Assembly (NCBI GenBank): GCA_028023455.1
Contig: JAQFVV010006208.1
Coordinates: 8,788,963-8,852,962, forward strand
Direction: 5' to 3'
DNA length: 64,000 bases
Source: Epiperipatus broadwayi
Lineage: Eukaryota; Onychophora; Udeonychophora; Euonychophora; Peripatidae
Shown: piece by piece, positions 31,501 through 45,026 of the stretch
Position numbering within the stretch: the stretch's first letter is position 1
How the letters are laid out: every line of letters begins with the position of its first letter
Position numbers and translations under genes: made by a program
The notes under the pieces: generated by a model
Seen by the model: only the letters and a program-made list of their open reading frames with translations
Database searches by the model: none
What the model was told of the DNA's origin: nothing

Positions 31501-33905
31501 TAGGATCTAATGCAACCCTCCAGCAGGCACCTGTTATCTCTACTTAACTACAAAACTATGAGTTTTAAATTGAAAACACTATAATATTTTCAATCCAAGC
31601 TCTTTAGCCTCTGTAGTTACTTGACCACAAGTCATTATAATAATTTTAGAATTTAAATTTGTTAGTGAATTATGCAATGAAAAATAAAATTTTCCTTAAA
31701 ATCACTTTTACCCATAACAGGTCGAAATGCACTAGTATATCCTCATTCTTTTTCCACTGTTGACTTGGCTCCATCTAGTGGATATTCCAGATATCTGCAA
31801 TTGAAACTTTAACATTATCTTTTTTAATTATTAAAAATATCATTTCCCATTTTTGATGTTTCAGTTTAGGTAAAAATTAAAATTTCTTTAATAATATTAA
31901 AGATTTTTACGATCATAAAATACTGCTGAATTCCAATCAAACAGGTATTATTTTTTGCATCAACAACTGTTCCACATTTATTGACAATTCTTCACATCAT
32001 TATGCAACTGTTATTTTTGATATACGTACTATTCTCAAATTTCTTTTAACATACAGGAAAGATTAATTCTATATTATCTAGAATACAATCTCATATAAAG
32101 TTCCCTTGAGAAAATGATTTCATTTTTTTTGCTATTTTTTCTTGAAATGATGTAAAGATACATAGTAATAATAAAAAAGTGAAATAAATTTTGAGTTTTA
32201 CTTTTGCTAGCATATGATGTTTATTTGCAAAAATCGCTATAAAAACTAACTCTGCAGCAGCGTAAATAAAATTGGTTGTCAGATAGATCACCCAATATGT
32301 ATAATATGTTGAAATATTGTGTCTCTGATAGAATAAACTAGAACTATATACAAATTGGAGAGAGAAAAAATGGGGTTGAGAAAATAACAAACATTTTACT
32401 TTACTTAACTCTTAATTCGATATTTGCATAAATTTGTTTAACTTTGTTTATATTTGCATAAATTTGTTTAAACTAGAAGTTTTGTACAGATTCATTTTAA
32501 ATAAGCATTTTGAAAATATCTGAGAGAAGGATTGAGAGTTTTTGAGGGATGGAGTTGGACCATAAGCCAGATATTCTCACCTCTTATTTAAACTGAAATT
32601 ACTTCAAATTTATTTCTTTTATTTTTTAAAATTAAATGTTTTTTTATAGCAAAGATGGGCAGTTTATTTCAGACAATGGCTACTTGAAATTTTCCCCTAG
32701 TGTCATAACCTGCCATCTATATATTACTATGTAATAATAATATTAACAACAGCAATAACTATTACAAATAACAATTTCAAGTATATGCATGAAAATTAAC
32801 TACGTTGTCAAAGATTTGCAATGTGTGCTATGTACTAATCTTCAATATCTGGGTATATAAGAATTATTAATCACCATTCTTACACCGGATTATAAATGGT
32901 ATTCTGTAAGATGGGAATGAGGTTTTGATTTATATTCACTGTCAAAAAATGTAGACTTGTAAAGATGTGACGAGTCAAAATACAATGTTAAAGTAAATGC
33001 AACTTTTTAACAAAATTTGAATACCTTTCTTCACCCATTGAACTTTATAAGTGATTTTTTGATTCTGACTGTGAGCTTTTAAAATTATGTCATTTTGCAG
33101 AATTTCATTTTCTTCTACAGATTAAGAAAAGTATTATTTATAATCACAGTCATTTGTTCCACATCAACATTGCTAATGGATAATTCATAAACTCTTGGAA
33201 ACATCTCTCAAATTTGGAATGACCAGTTATTCTTTCCTTATAATATTTATTTTTGTCAAATGGACATCCATTTTTTGACAATTTATTGTAAATATTTTTA
33301 GCAATTTCTCAATTCGTTCTTTCTTAACTGGCAAATCAACAGCTTTGATTGTTTTTAAAAGATATTAATATATCCAATCATTTCATGTATTGTTTTGTTT
33401 TTCCCTTGCAATTGCAAATTAAGTTCATTAAAGTGATTAGTTATATCAACCAAGTTCAACACACACTTTATTTCTTGATTTTAAAGAAATATTTTACCTC
33501 TCATGATAGGTCCTTGATTTTTGCAAAAATAATTCTTGACTTAACCAACAAACATCAGCATAATATATCACCCATGTCATCAACATCATATGGATTTGTG
33601 ATTGGAATACCTCCAACACAAATAATCATACTCTAGCAATCTGTACTCTATGAGTACTTGGTTTTTCCCTTTCAAGAAAACTCTGGTCAAAGATTAACAG
33701 AGTCAGAACAGGCCAGGATATTGTTATATGTTAAAAATGTGGGAATTTATAGACTCTCCAAACTTTTAGTGTGGAAGACCGCAAACCATGGAGGGTGCTG
33801 AATTTTGACATTCTGATACCTTACACTAAATAAATAAGTAGAATAAATTGTACTCAGATTATTTTCTTCTGTATGACCCTAAAGCAATCTTCTATTAAGA
33901 CTTTT
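31501..33905. repeat. Duplicated module Z, copy 2 (without R insertion)
   Basis: Homologous to 21091-23755 and 35771-38450 but more diverged, with small deletions. The R element is absent at 33118-33124. The minus-strand hAT relic is present at about 32990-33620. Confidence 0.75.
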
Positions 33906-34304
33906 CCTCAAAAGGAGTTCACAATTTTCATATAGATTCCATAATATAGCACATAGTTAGTATTTTACAACAGAGAGCCTACTCGTGAATAGCACACTAA
34001 TGCAAAAGAAAATATGGAAAGTTGTTATCTCTGGTACACATAACCAAAGAACCATTGATTATTCTGGTCATAGATTGTACACCATCAATTGTTATCAAGA
34101 TAACTTTATAAATTGGAAATTTATTTATTCCTGTACATATTTTTTGAAAACACAATCAACTGATAATATTGTCTGTAAATCTCTCAGGATCGTATTCTTA
34201 AACATCATTTATATAAAAATACTACTCTGAGGAATATTTGGGAAATTCATCAAACTACAAAGTAAAACAAATGGAAGTAGACTACCCCGAAGTAACGGTA
34301 TAAT
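33906..34304. other. Single-copy linker u
   Basis: About 400 bp between Z2 and Y3 without a counterpart elsewhere in the window. An 81-codon frame at 33985-34230 shows no recognised domain. Confidence 0.5.
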
Positions 34305-35590
34305 TGGTTAATAACGCTTTCCACAGAATGAAAACGTTAGTTACAGGAACTTATGGATATTAATTTTATAATGAAAAGTGTTAGGAAATCTTATGTACAT
34401 ATCTTTCAGATGGATAATGAAGCATTGAAAAATGATTACAAAAAGTTCCTGAGATTCTAGAAGATTTTTAATATTTTAAAATTCTTCATAGTTACTCCTT
34501 TATTTTAAAAATAATAGTATTAAAATATCCTTATTTGTACCTTGGCTTGTTTGATATTTATATAAAATTTAGCATATTTATTACGATAGTCATGTGCTAA
34601 CTTGTTACTATGTTTTCTCGTCAGAGGGCTTTTCAGTAAGAAAAATAAATATAACGTCTTTGTAATTAAGAAAGTGAAACTCCATCGTGATGGTAGCAAA
34701 TTCAACATATTGGTAAATGTTTAATTAGTTAATATAAAAACTTTTTACAATTTCTTTTATTCCATTATTTTATGATATAGGATAAATATGAAAAATTCCA
34801 TATATCTTATACTTTGTTTTTTTTTTTTTTTACAATTTTTTATTTTCCATATGTCAAATGCGTTGAAGCGAACCCGGACCAGCTGCTTGAGGGCTGCTAT
34901 GCTAACCACTAGGCCACTAACGTTTGACTACAATTTTGCATGTATCTTTTCAATAAAACGGAAGGTGAATATTAACCTGAATAAAGAACTTTAATTTTAT
35001 TACAAAAAAAAAAATGTTGATTTAAAATTATATTTTTACCTATAATAAAAATAATTATAAAGAAAAATAAATAATTGTTGTGGTTATTTAGAAATATAAA
35101 CTGCACATGTTTTATACCCATGAAAAGCCTTTTTTCATACTTCGCCCCAAAACTATTTAATATTCTTTATAATGCTTATGTATTCCATACGGGGTCTAGG
35201 GAAAATACGTAAAAAAATAAAAATGAAATTTTAGCTTAAAAACATCGTAAGCTTGTGTTTTAAGACCTATAGAGGTCCCTACCTTCGTATTTTTCAGACG
35301 CTTATTTCTAAGATTACAGCCTTAGTAAATTATTACACAATTATATAGAAAACTTAAGCATTCAATACAACACCTGTTTTTCACAATTTGCCAGTAATAG
35401 ATACATAATTTGCCTTTTAATGGAAAATTATTATCAAAACCTCCACACACTGTTTTCGAAGAGTTTCTTTTTTTTTTGGAGAAGTGATACACTTGTATGA
35501 TATATATAACACATTTTGCATTCAACACTATAAAAGAAAAAACGACTTTTACCATAATGTATTAAAATTACATTTTCTTTTCAAAACAGG
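34305..35590. repeat. Duplicated module Y, copy 3, with SINE
   Basis: Longest Y copy, beginning TTAATAACGCTTTCCACAGA. A family S SINE on the minus strand is at about 34816-34922 (A tail as a T run at 34816-34831). It ends at CATTTTCTTTTC, where a P element follows. Confidence 0.75.
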
Positions 35591-35770
35591 CAAAACTCTC
35601 CATAAAGTAGTGCCACCCTATGCCAACCAGAGTAATAAATGGATGCCAGAAAGCTTGTGCATAAAATACCCCATCTAGTGTCTACTCATCCAATATCCCT
35701 AGACTAGTTTTTGGCTTGTGGCTTTCATCAGTGATGAGCCTTGGATCTGAGAGCACTGCACCTAGATCTT
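35587..35770. mobile_element. Partial P element
   Basis: Equivalent to 20900-21090. Joins Y3 to Z3. Confidence 0.7.
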
Positions 35771-38450
35771 AGGATCTAATGCAACCCTCCAGCAGGCACC
35801 TGTTATCTCTACTTAACTACAAAACTATGAGTTTTAAATTGAAAACACTATAATATTTTCAATCCAAGCTCTTTAGCCTCTGTAGTTACTTGACCACAAG
35901 TCATTATAATAATTTTAGAATTTAAATTTGTTAGTGAATTATGCAATGAAAAATAAAATTTTCCTTAAAATCACTTTTACTCATAACAGGTCGAAATGCA
36001 CTAGTATATCCTCATTCTTTTTCCACTGTTGACTTGGCTCCATCTAGTGGATATTCCAGATATCTGCAATTGAAACTTTAACATTATCTTTTTTAATTAT
36101 TAAAAATATCATTTCCCATTTTTGATGTTTCAGTTTAGGTAAAAATTAAAATTTCTTTAATAATATTAAAGATTTTTACGATCATAAAATACTGCTGAAT
36201 TCCAATCAAACAGGTATTATTTTTTGCATCAACAACTGTTCCACATATATTGACAATTCTTCACATCATTATGCAACTGTTATTTTTGATATACGTACTA
36301 TTCTCAAATTTCTTTTAACATTCAAGAAAGATTAATTCTATATTATCTAGAATACAATCTCATATAAAGTTCCCTTCAGAAAATGATTTCAATTGTTTTG
36401 CTATTTTTTCTTGAAATGATGTAAAGATACATAGTAATAATAAAAAAGTGAAATAAATGTGAGTTTTACTTTTGCTAGCATATGATGTTTATTTGCAAAA
36501 ATCACTATAAAAACTAATTCAGCAGCAGCGTAAACGAAATCGGTGATCAGATAGATCAACCAATATGTTGGAATATTGTGTCTCTGATAGAATAATCTAG
36601 AACTATATAAAGATTGGAGAGAGAGAAAATGGAGTTAAGAAAATAACAACCATTTTACTTTACTTAACTCTTAATTCAATATTTGCATAAATTTGTTTAA
36701 CTTTGTTTATATTTGCATAAATTTGTTTAAATTAGAAGTTTTGTAGAGAATCATTTTAAATAAGCATTTTGAAAATATCTGAGAGAAGGATTGAGAGTTT
36801 TTGAGGGGTGGAGTTGGACCATAAGCCAGATATTCTCACCTCTTATCTAAACTGAAATTACTTCAAATTTATTTCTTTTATTTTTTAAAATTAAATGCTT
36901 TTTTATAGCAAAGATGGGCAGTTTATTTCAGGCAATGGCTACTTGAAATTTTCCCCTAGTGTCATAACCTGCCATCTATATATTACTATGTAATAATAAT
37001 ATTAACAACAGCAATAACTATTACAAATAACAATTTCAAGTATATGCATGAAAATTTACTACGTTGTCGAAGATTTGCAATGTGTGCTATGTACTAATCT
37101 TCAATATCTGGGTATATAAGAATTATTAATCACTATTCTTACACAGGATTATAAATGGTATTCTGCAAGATGGGAATGAGGTTTTGATTTATATTCACTG
37201 TCAAAAAATGTAGACTTGTAAAGATATGAAGAGTCAAAATACACTGTTAAAGTAAATGCAACTTTTTAACAAAATATGAATACCTTTCTTCACCCATTGA
37301 ACTTCGTAATTGATTTTTTGATTCTGACTGTGAGCTTTTAAAATTATGTCATTTTGCAGAATTTCATTTTCTTCTACAGATTAATAACTGCAACATAGGA
37401 TCATTATATACATGTGTCTATATATATATAGGGTATATGAGCACAGACTTTCACATGACCCACTACTCTCCACTTTATCTAATAACACTGACACACTTAA
37501 ACACATATATGTTGAAAAGATAAATAATCACCAATATATGTATTTCATGCTAAAACAGCAATCATCAGATTAAGAAAATTTATTATTTATAATCACAGTC
37601 ATTTGTTCTACATCAACATTGCTAATGGATAATTCATAAACTCTTGAAAACATCTCTCAAATTTGGAATGACAAGTTATTCTTTTCTTATAATATTTATT
37701 TTTGTCAAATGGACATCCATTTTTTGACAATTTATTGTAAACATTTTTAGCAATTTCTCAATTCGTTCTTTCTTAACTGGAAAATTAACAGCTTTGCCTT
37801 GTTTTTAAAAGATATTAATATATCCAATCATTTCATGTATTGTTTTGTTTTACCCTTGCAATTGCAAATTAAGTTCATTAAAGTGATTAGTTATATCAAC
37901 CATGAAAGCTAAATCCATCAATGACACATTATCACTAAGTCCCACACACACTTCATTTCTTGATTTTAAAGAAATATTTTACCTCTCATGATAGGTCCTA
38001 GATTCTTTGCAAAAATATTCCTTGATTTAACCAACAAACATTAGCATAATATATCACCCATGTTATCAACATCATGTGCATTCGTGATTGGAATACCTCC
38101 AACATAAATAATCACACTCTAGCTAATTATACTCTATGAGTACTTGGTTTTTCCATTTCAAAAAAACTCTGGTCAAACATTAACAGAGTCAGAACAGGCC
38201 ATGATATGGTTATATATTGCAAATGTGGGAATTTATAGACTCTCCAAACTTTTAGCATGGAAGTCCACACACCATGGTACATATTTACTAGGCACATCCA
38301 ATTTACTAGGCTCCTGTTGTCCTCTTTCCTCTATGTAATTTGGAGGGTGCTGATACCTTATACTAAATAAATAAGGAGAATAAATTGTACTCAGATTATT
38401 TTCTTCTGTATGAGCCTAAAGGAGTCTTCTATTAAGACTTTTCCTCAAAA
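35771..38450. repeat. Duplicated module Z, copy 3, with R insertion
   Basis: Nearly identical to 21091-23755, about 14.68 kb away. The R insertion with CAGATTA duplications is at 37377-37572. The hAT relic is on the minus strand at about 37250-38090. Chance frame 38144-38338 differs from its twin at 23451 by one residue. Confidence 0.85.
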
Positions 38451-39668
38451 AAGAAAATGATGGAGTTTTTATAACGATTTCTATTGAATATAAAAGCTTA
38501 GTTACACTCGCTTATCAGTTATTAAATGTAAAAACAGAAAGGGTTAGGAAATTTTATGTAGATATCTTACAGTTAGATGATGATGAGTTTAAAAATAATT
38601 AGAAAAAGGTCCTGATATTCTAGAAGATTTTTAATACTTTAAAATTTTTCACAGTTACTGCTTTATTTTAAGAATAATAGTATTAAAATATCCTTATTTC
38701 TTCCTTGGATTGTTTGATATTTATATAAAATGCAGCAATTTTATTACGATAGTCATGTGCTAACTTGTTACTATGTTTTCTCGTCAGAGGGCTTTTCAGT
38801 AAGAAAAATAAATATAACGTTTTTGTAATTAAGAAAGTGAAACTCCATCGTGATGGTAGCAAATTCAACATATTGGTAAATTTTTAATTATTTAATAAAA
38901 ATAATATAAAACCGTTTTACAATTTCTTTTATTCCATTATTTTATGATATAGGCTAAATATGAAAAATTCCATATATCTTATACTTTTTTTTTTTTTTTA
39001 CAATTTTTATTTTCCATACGTCAAATGCGTTGACCGGGAAGCGAATCCGGGCCAGTGCTTGAAGACAGCTATGCTAACCACTAGGCCACTAACGCTTGAC
39101 TACAATTTTGCATGTGTCTTTTCAATAAAAAGGAAGGTGAATATTAACGTCAATGCAGAACTTTAATTTTATTACAAATAAAAAAATGTTGACTTAAAAT
39201 TATAATATTTTTACCCATAATAAAAATAATTATAAAGAAAAATAAATAATTTTTGTGGTTATTTAGAAATAATAAACTGCACATGTTTTATGGCCATGAA
39301 AAGCCTTTTTCATACTTTGCCCAAAAACTATTTAATATTCTTTATAATGCTTATGTATTCCATACGGGGTCTAGGGAAAATACGTAAACAAATAAAAATG
39401 AAATTTTCGCTTAAAAACATCACAATTATATAGAAAACTTAAGCATTCAATACAACACCTATTTTTAACAATTTGCCAGTAATAGATACATAATTTGTCT
39501 TTTAATGGAAAATCTTTATTAAAACCTCCACACACTGTTTTCGAAGAGTTTCTTTTTTTGGAGAAGTGATACACTTGTTTGATATATATTTATATAACAC
39601 ATTTTGCATTCAACACTATGAAAGAAAAACGATTTTCACCATAATGTATTAAAATTACACTTTCTTTT
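38451..39668. repeat. Duplicated module Y, copy 4, with SINE
   Basis: Twin of 23756-24974. Family S SINE on the minus strand at about 38986-39095. Confidence 0.75.
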
Positions 39669-40119
39669 CAAAACAGGCAAAACTCTCCATAAAGTAGTGC
39701 CAACCAGAGTAATCAATGGATGCCAGAAGGCTTGTGCATAAAATCCCTATCTAGTGCCTATTCATCCAATATCCCAAGACTAGTTTCTGGCTTGTGGCCT
39801 TCATCAGTGAGGAGCCTTGGATCTGAGAGCACTGCATAAAACTATGAGAATGAAATTGAAAACAATAATATTTTCAATCTAAGTTCAATATCTTATATAG
39901 TCATATGGCTCTGAACTCAGTTCAGCACCCGTACATTTTGGTGTCTTTGGCTCTTTAACAACCATAGCCACCATTATCCTATTAGGCAGGATTGGTGTTA
40001 AACCACTAAACATCATATGATCACTATCTCATTCTAGCACATACTGTATGGAGAGTTTTGCCTTGTTTAATAACATTATGTGCTAGTATGAGTTAGTGAT
40101 CATATAATTGGATTTCAGT
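39669..40119. repeat. Partial P element followed by module W, copy 2
   Basis: Twin of 24975-25424, including the P-derived hairpin at about 40016-40105. Confidence 0.7.
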
Positions 40120-42859
40120 CACTTCACTCAGAAAATGATTGTACATTAGAGGAGTCATATTTAATAATTCCTTGCCTGTACTAATATAGAATGAATCCAA
40201 ATATGTTGAACTAAAATGGTTCCATTTTACATGTAAGTTGTTACGTCTGGAATATTTCTCCTATAAGAATAAAATAGTTGTAATATCAGTAAAAATAATT
40301 GTAGGAAAATAGAAGTTAGTGATTGTAATAAAGACGAAGGTGTAATTTTTTATACATAAATAAAAGTACAATAAATAGACTGACCCCAAACACTTTAAAG
40401 TCTGACAGAAGACTTGTTGCTGAAGAGTTCTCACATTTAATATTGCTTTAGAAAGTCTTACCTTGTAGAGAAATAATATTTAATTGAAAGGATAGTTTTT
40501 TGAAGGAGTGATTCTTGCATGATATTGGATTATTGTGAGTTTTAACAAACTAGTCTTGATCACTTATGAAAGGCTAATTATCTTAAGTCTTGCTTTGGAC
40601 AAATCTACCTGTGTCCATTTTATCCATATCTATATTCTTATGCTCTATTCCAGGGGTGGGCAATTGTTTGGGTTCAGGGGCTGCATACATTGGTGGAGGG
40701 CCACATTGGGGGCCACTTTGTGGAAGCGAAGGTTAGTGGAAGGCTGCACCTTTTTTTCATGACACAATAAACACACTGTTTTATTCCCTGTATTACCAAA
40801 GAAATATTTGTTTGTCCATTCTTCATTAAACACATGACATTCATTACCAATTTTACATTTTTTTGGCGGGTTCATGGTTTCACTAAAGTTGGAAATGTAT
40901 ATATTTACTAATGCAAAGACAAAATTGAAATGAACCACATCAACTGAAAAAGCACTGCACAACGTATCTACATTGCATATGTGTATTGATGTGGCCATCC
41001 TAGTGGAAAATAGTAGATGAATATTTGGTTTCACAACAGGAAGAAAATCTCAATCCAAGGCAGATTTTTCTGATTGTCTTGGTGGGCTGCATACAAACTC
41101 TTAGCAGGTCGCATGTGTCCCTCAGGCCATTAATTGCTCACCTCTGTTCTATTCAGATCATTCAAAGAAAGAAAACTTTTTTGTTGTTGAAATTATGGCT
41201 GATAATTGTATCTAACCATATTAGACTATTTCATTTATCTCATATTAAGTATTGAATGTCTTTAGAAGAATATAACTTTATTTAAATTTCCCAATTACAT
41301 TCAACTGTTAGTAATAGCACAACAGGTTAGTATATGCACAATGTTTCAAGTGGTGATATTATCCTCTTCTTCAGGTGTTGCTGACCTGACCAGTGACAGT
41401 ACTAGCATGGAAATCAAATTTTGTATCCTTAGATTCTTGAATATAATAAAGATATATATGAGAGATTGCAACCTGGGCCAATTGATGAGTGCTGGTTCAG
41501 CACAAAATGCATCTTGGGGTCATTTGTCTTTTATTATATCTTTATTTATATGTATTTAAAAAGAATGGGGAAATATGGAGGTGTTTATTAAATGTATAAA
41601 TTTTAATGTAATGCCCTAACCAACTAAAGTTGTAATTAATAATTTGTTATTCTTGTGTTGACATTAGTAGAGGTTCTTACTGTCGCATTTAGGCGCATAG
41701 TCTTAATATATATTATTTAGATAATGAGTCTGTGCTTAACAAATTATTAATTGCAACTTTAAATTGTCTTAAAATATTTCTAATTATAAGAGTTTCACAC
41801 TGACTCACTGTAAATTGAAAGATTTCACACACATTAGCTTGTATAGAAATTGTGGACTTAATCAGTGAAGTAGTTAATAGCTTCAGCTCTCAAATCAAAA
41901 TGCTTTAGATTCGTCTATATAATTAAAAAGTAGGTTGAAGATAAGAGTGGCCACTCTTGTCTTTTAAAGTCATTAATCTTGTGTTAAAATTTGTAGAGGT
42001 TTCTACTGTCACATATAAGCACATAGTCTTATGGTTATAGCCTTAATATATATTATTTACCTAACCAACTAATTGGCTAGTGTTACCATAAATTCATAAC
42101 TCAGATCTAAGGGTCCAGATTTGATTCTCATGCTGGTACTGTCACTGGTCAGGCCAGTAACATCTGGAAAAGAGAGGAATTGGTTAGAGTGTTACCTTAA
42201 AGTCAAAACTCAAGAATCTAAGAGTGCAAGTTCGATTCCTATGCTAGTACTATAACTGGTCAGGCCAGCAACACTTGAAAAAGAGAAGAGAACAATACCA
42301 CTCAAAACATCTTAAGAAGAGAGGAGAATAATATCCTTTGAAACATTGTGCATACATTATCATATGTGCTATTACTAACAGTTGAATGTAATTGAATAAT
42401 GTAAATAATGGTACATTTTTCTAACGATATTCAATGCTTTATACTAAATGATGGAACTAATGCAATATATAAATACAACTAAAATACCATCATCACAAAC
42501 TTTCAGAAAAACACTATAACTGAAAGTAATTGCACAAATAGTATTGTTTTTCTGAAGTAGATCAATCTATTGCTATGAAATCAATGCACATTATTACATC
42601 AGTATTGATTGATTTCACAATGAGATATTTTCAATGCTTGCTCCAGTTTTTCTAATTCATAGCTTCTCTTTTTTACAATAGCCAAACAAATTGTCCATCT
42701 CATCTCATATGTGATCTCTTTCTAGATCTTTACAATTCCAGCTTTGATTGTCCACCTACTATTATATTTTTTAAGAAATATATTCAGCTCAGCTGCATCT
42801 TAGCCTCTTAATGACTACAGTGGTCAGTGATATATGATTGTCCTTTCACTCAATTATTT
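40120..42859. repeat. Segmental duplication block X, copy 3 (truncated by gap)
   Basis: Twin of 25425 onward. The fold-back SINE pair is at about 41291-42395. It stops at the N run before the P element present in X1 and X2. Confidence 0.85.
40643..41154 (-). mobile_element. Internally deleted hAT element, copy C
   Basis: Element 40651-41146 with TSD CTCTATTC / TTCTATTC, identical in structure to copy B. The 129-codon minus-strand frame (40645-41034) is the same transposase N-terminal fragment. Confidence 0.9.
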
Positions 42860-42959
42860 NNNNNNNNNNNNNNNNNNNNNNNNNNNNNNNNNNNNNNNNN
42901 NNNNNNNNNNNNNNNNNNNNNNNNNNNNNNNNNNNNNNNNNNNNNNNNNNNNNNNNNNN
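42860..42959. other. Scaffold gap of exactly 100 N
   Basis: A round 100-N run is usually a placeholder for a gap of unknown size. It joins the middle of X3 to the middle of a Y module. Confidence 0.95.
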
Positions 42960-43443
42960 AATTTATTACAAAAAAAAAAATGTTGATTTAAAATTATATT
43001 TTTACCTATAATAAAAATAATTATAAAGAAAAATAAATAATTGTTGTGGTTATTTAGAAATATAAACTGCACATGTTTTATACCCAAGAAAAGCCTTTTT
43101 TCATACTTCGCCCCAAAACTATTTAATATTCTTTATAATGCCTAGGTATTCCTTACGGTGTCTAGGGAAAATACGTAAAAAATATAAAAATGAAATTTTC
43201 GCTTAAAAACATCACATTTATATACAACACCTGTTTTTCACAGTTTGCCAGTAATAGATACATAATTTGGCTTTTAATGGAAAATCTTTATCAAAACTTC
43301 CAACATTGTTTTCAAAGAGTTTCTTTTTTTTTTTTGGAGAAGTAATACACTTGTATGATATATATATAACACATTTTGCATTCAACATTATGACAGAAAA
43401 ACTGTTTTTACCATAATGTATTAAAATTACATGTTTTCTTTTC
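42960..43443. repeat. Duplicated module Y, copy 5 (3' part)
   Basis: Matches 34996-35590 with more changes. It ends ATGTTTTCTTTTC, the left TSD of the next entry. Confidence 0.7.
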
Positions 43444-43504
43444 AAAACAGGCAAAACTATGCCAGAAGAGATGGTGATCATGTGATGTTTAATGTTTTCT
43501 TTTC
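43431..43504. mobile_element. Miniature P element (48 bp) with perfect 13-bp TSD
   Basis: ATGTTTTCTTTTC at 43431-43443 and 43492-43504 flanks insert 43444-43491. The insert begins AAAACAGGCAAAACTATG and ends GGTGATCATGTGATGTTTA. It sits where the other Y copies carry a longer P element, so it shows the original insertion with both ends. Confidence 0.85.
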
Positions 43505-44004
43505 CTTATAGTTGTTTCAGACATTGTTAATCTTCTTTTGAAATGTGATAAATACTATTGTTTCATAAAAAATAAAAAAAAAATAAAATTTGTGCACCTG
43601 CCACAACAAAAAACAGTTCTTGATTTCATGACTGTTTTGCATCAATAGTGAATGTATTCCGCCGATGAATTTGTAATCAATGTGCACATTATCATGGATT
43701 TTGAAGAAAGACAAATATGGCATCTAGTCTATGCACCACCATGTGCCAAATTACTCACAACTACCTCAATTTCAAAAAGCCAATTCTCACCTATAGTAGC
43801 ATATATGTGCGAAAAATGTATTTCATTTAAATAATGCAATGTTAACCTTTTTTTAAAACCCAGACAATCATTCCAAAATTCATAAATTTTTAATTTTATT
43901 TAATGCCCAGCTGCTAGAGAATCAATAATATCTTTTACTTAGTAAAATGACCACATTCGCAAAAGTCATATAATAAATTTGCATGCATTATTTCTTATTT
44001 CTTA
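43505..44004. other. Non-coding stretch
   Basis: Nothing recognised beyond AT-rich sequence and short chance frames. Confidence 0.45.
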
Positions 44005-44700
44005 ATGTGTTTCTCTATGTTCTTGTGTTATAGTGGAGTGATAGATAGCAAAGATGAATCATGGGGTATGATTCAACTCTTTGATACTTCTAGTGCTCAA
44101 ACCTTGTGTGAATTTTTGAGCAGTAAATCATTCAATTGTTTATTAATAATTTTTATTGGTCATCCATTAGTAGAGATTATCCAATTAATGAATAATATTT
44201 CTGTAGTGTAATTTTCATTACACCATTCTCGCACAAACTAGGGACTAATTTCTATCCACTTTTCACATCTTGTGGAGACATGTAAATCAAAATATATAAC
44301 CAAAGACATGTGAAAAAGAACTGTGAGCCCCTAGATGCACATTTTGTGCAGAATCAGCATTCATCAGTTGGTCTAGACAACAATCTCTTACACATATCTT
44401 TATCATTATTCAGTATATAAAGATGGATAATCACTGCAGTTTGATTGATAATTATCAAACTTATTGCTCTCACGACTTTGACGCAAATCACTCGACTGTA
44501 TATTAATAATTTTTATTAATCATTCATTAGACTAAAGATTAACCATTTAATGAATAATATTTATGTAGTATAATTTTCACTGCACCATTCCCATGCTAGG
44601 TAGGGTTTGGTTTTTATCCACTTTTAACACCTTGTGGAGGGATGTAATTATAAACGTACGACCAAAGACGTGAAAAAGATGTTAACTTTGTTTTTCTGTT
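44005..44700 (-). repeat. T-family tandem repeat, two units
   Basis: Landmark GTGTAATTTTCATTACACCA near 44207 recurs near 44567 (about 360 bp). Each unit has ATTAATAATTTTTATT, TTTATCCACTTTT, CTTGTGGAGG and ACCAAAGAC. The shared core (inverse ATTCATCAGTTGGTC) is at about 44360. The 5' 100 bp (GTGCTCAAACCTTGTG, then GAGCAGTAAATC) resembles the tail of the tRNA(Pro)-like SINE. Confidence 0.6.
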
Positions 44701-45026
44701 ATTAAACTTCTGATCTCATACAGAGGCATAGTTAAGTTTTATAATCTTCAAGCAAGAGATCAATTTGGGTCCTGTAGAAATGCATCTATTTATGATTCCT
44801 AATGAAGTAAGATTTTCAGATTTATTAAGGTTTTAGCTTTTGCCTACTTTTGTTAAATAGTGGTTATACGTTTGCATTTAATTAATAATTTACTCGCTTC
44901 GCTATTATTGCAAATATCTTCCATTTCAGTACAGATCTTGCTTTGATACCATTTCAGTTTTTTATCATATTTTACAATTTTCATAACATTTTACTCCTTT
45001 TACTTACTAAAATGTTTTTTTTATCT
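44701..45026. other. AT-rich sequence, nothing recognised
   Basis: No gene or repeat that I can support. Confidence 0.4.
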
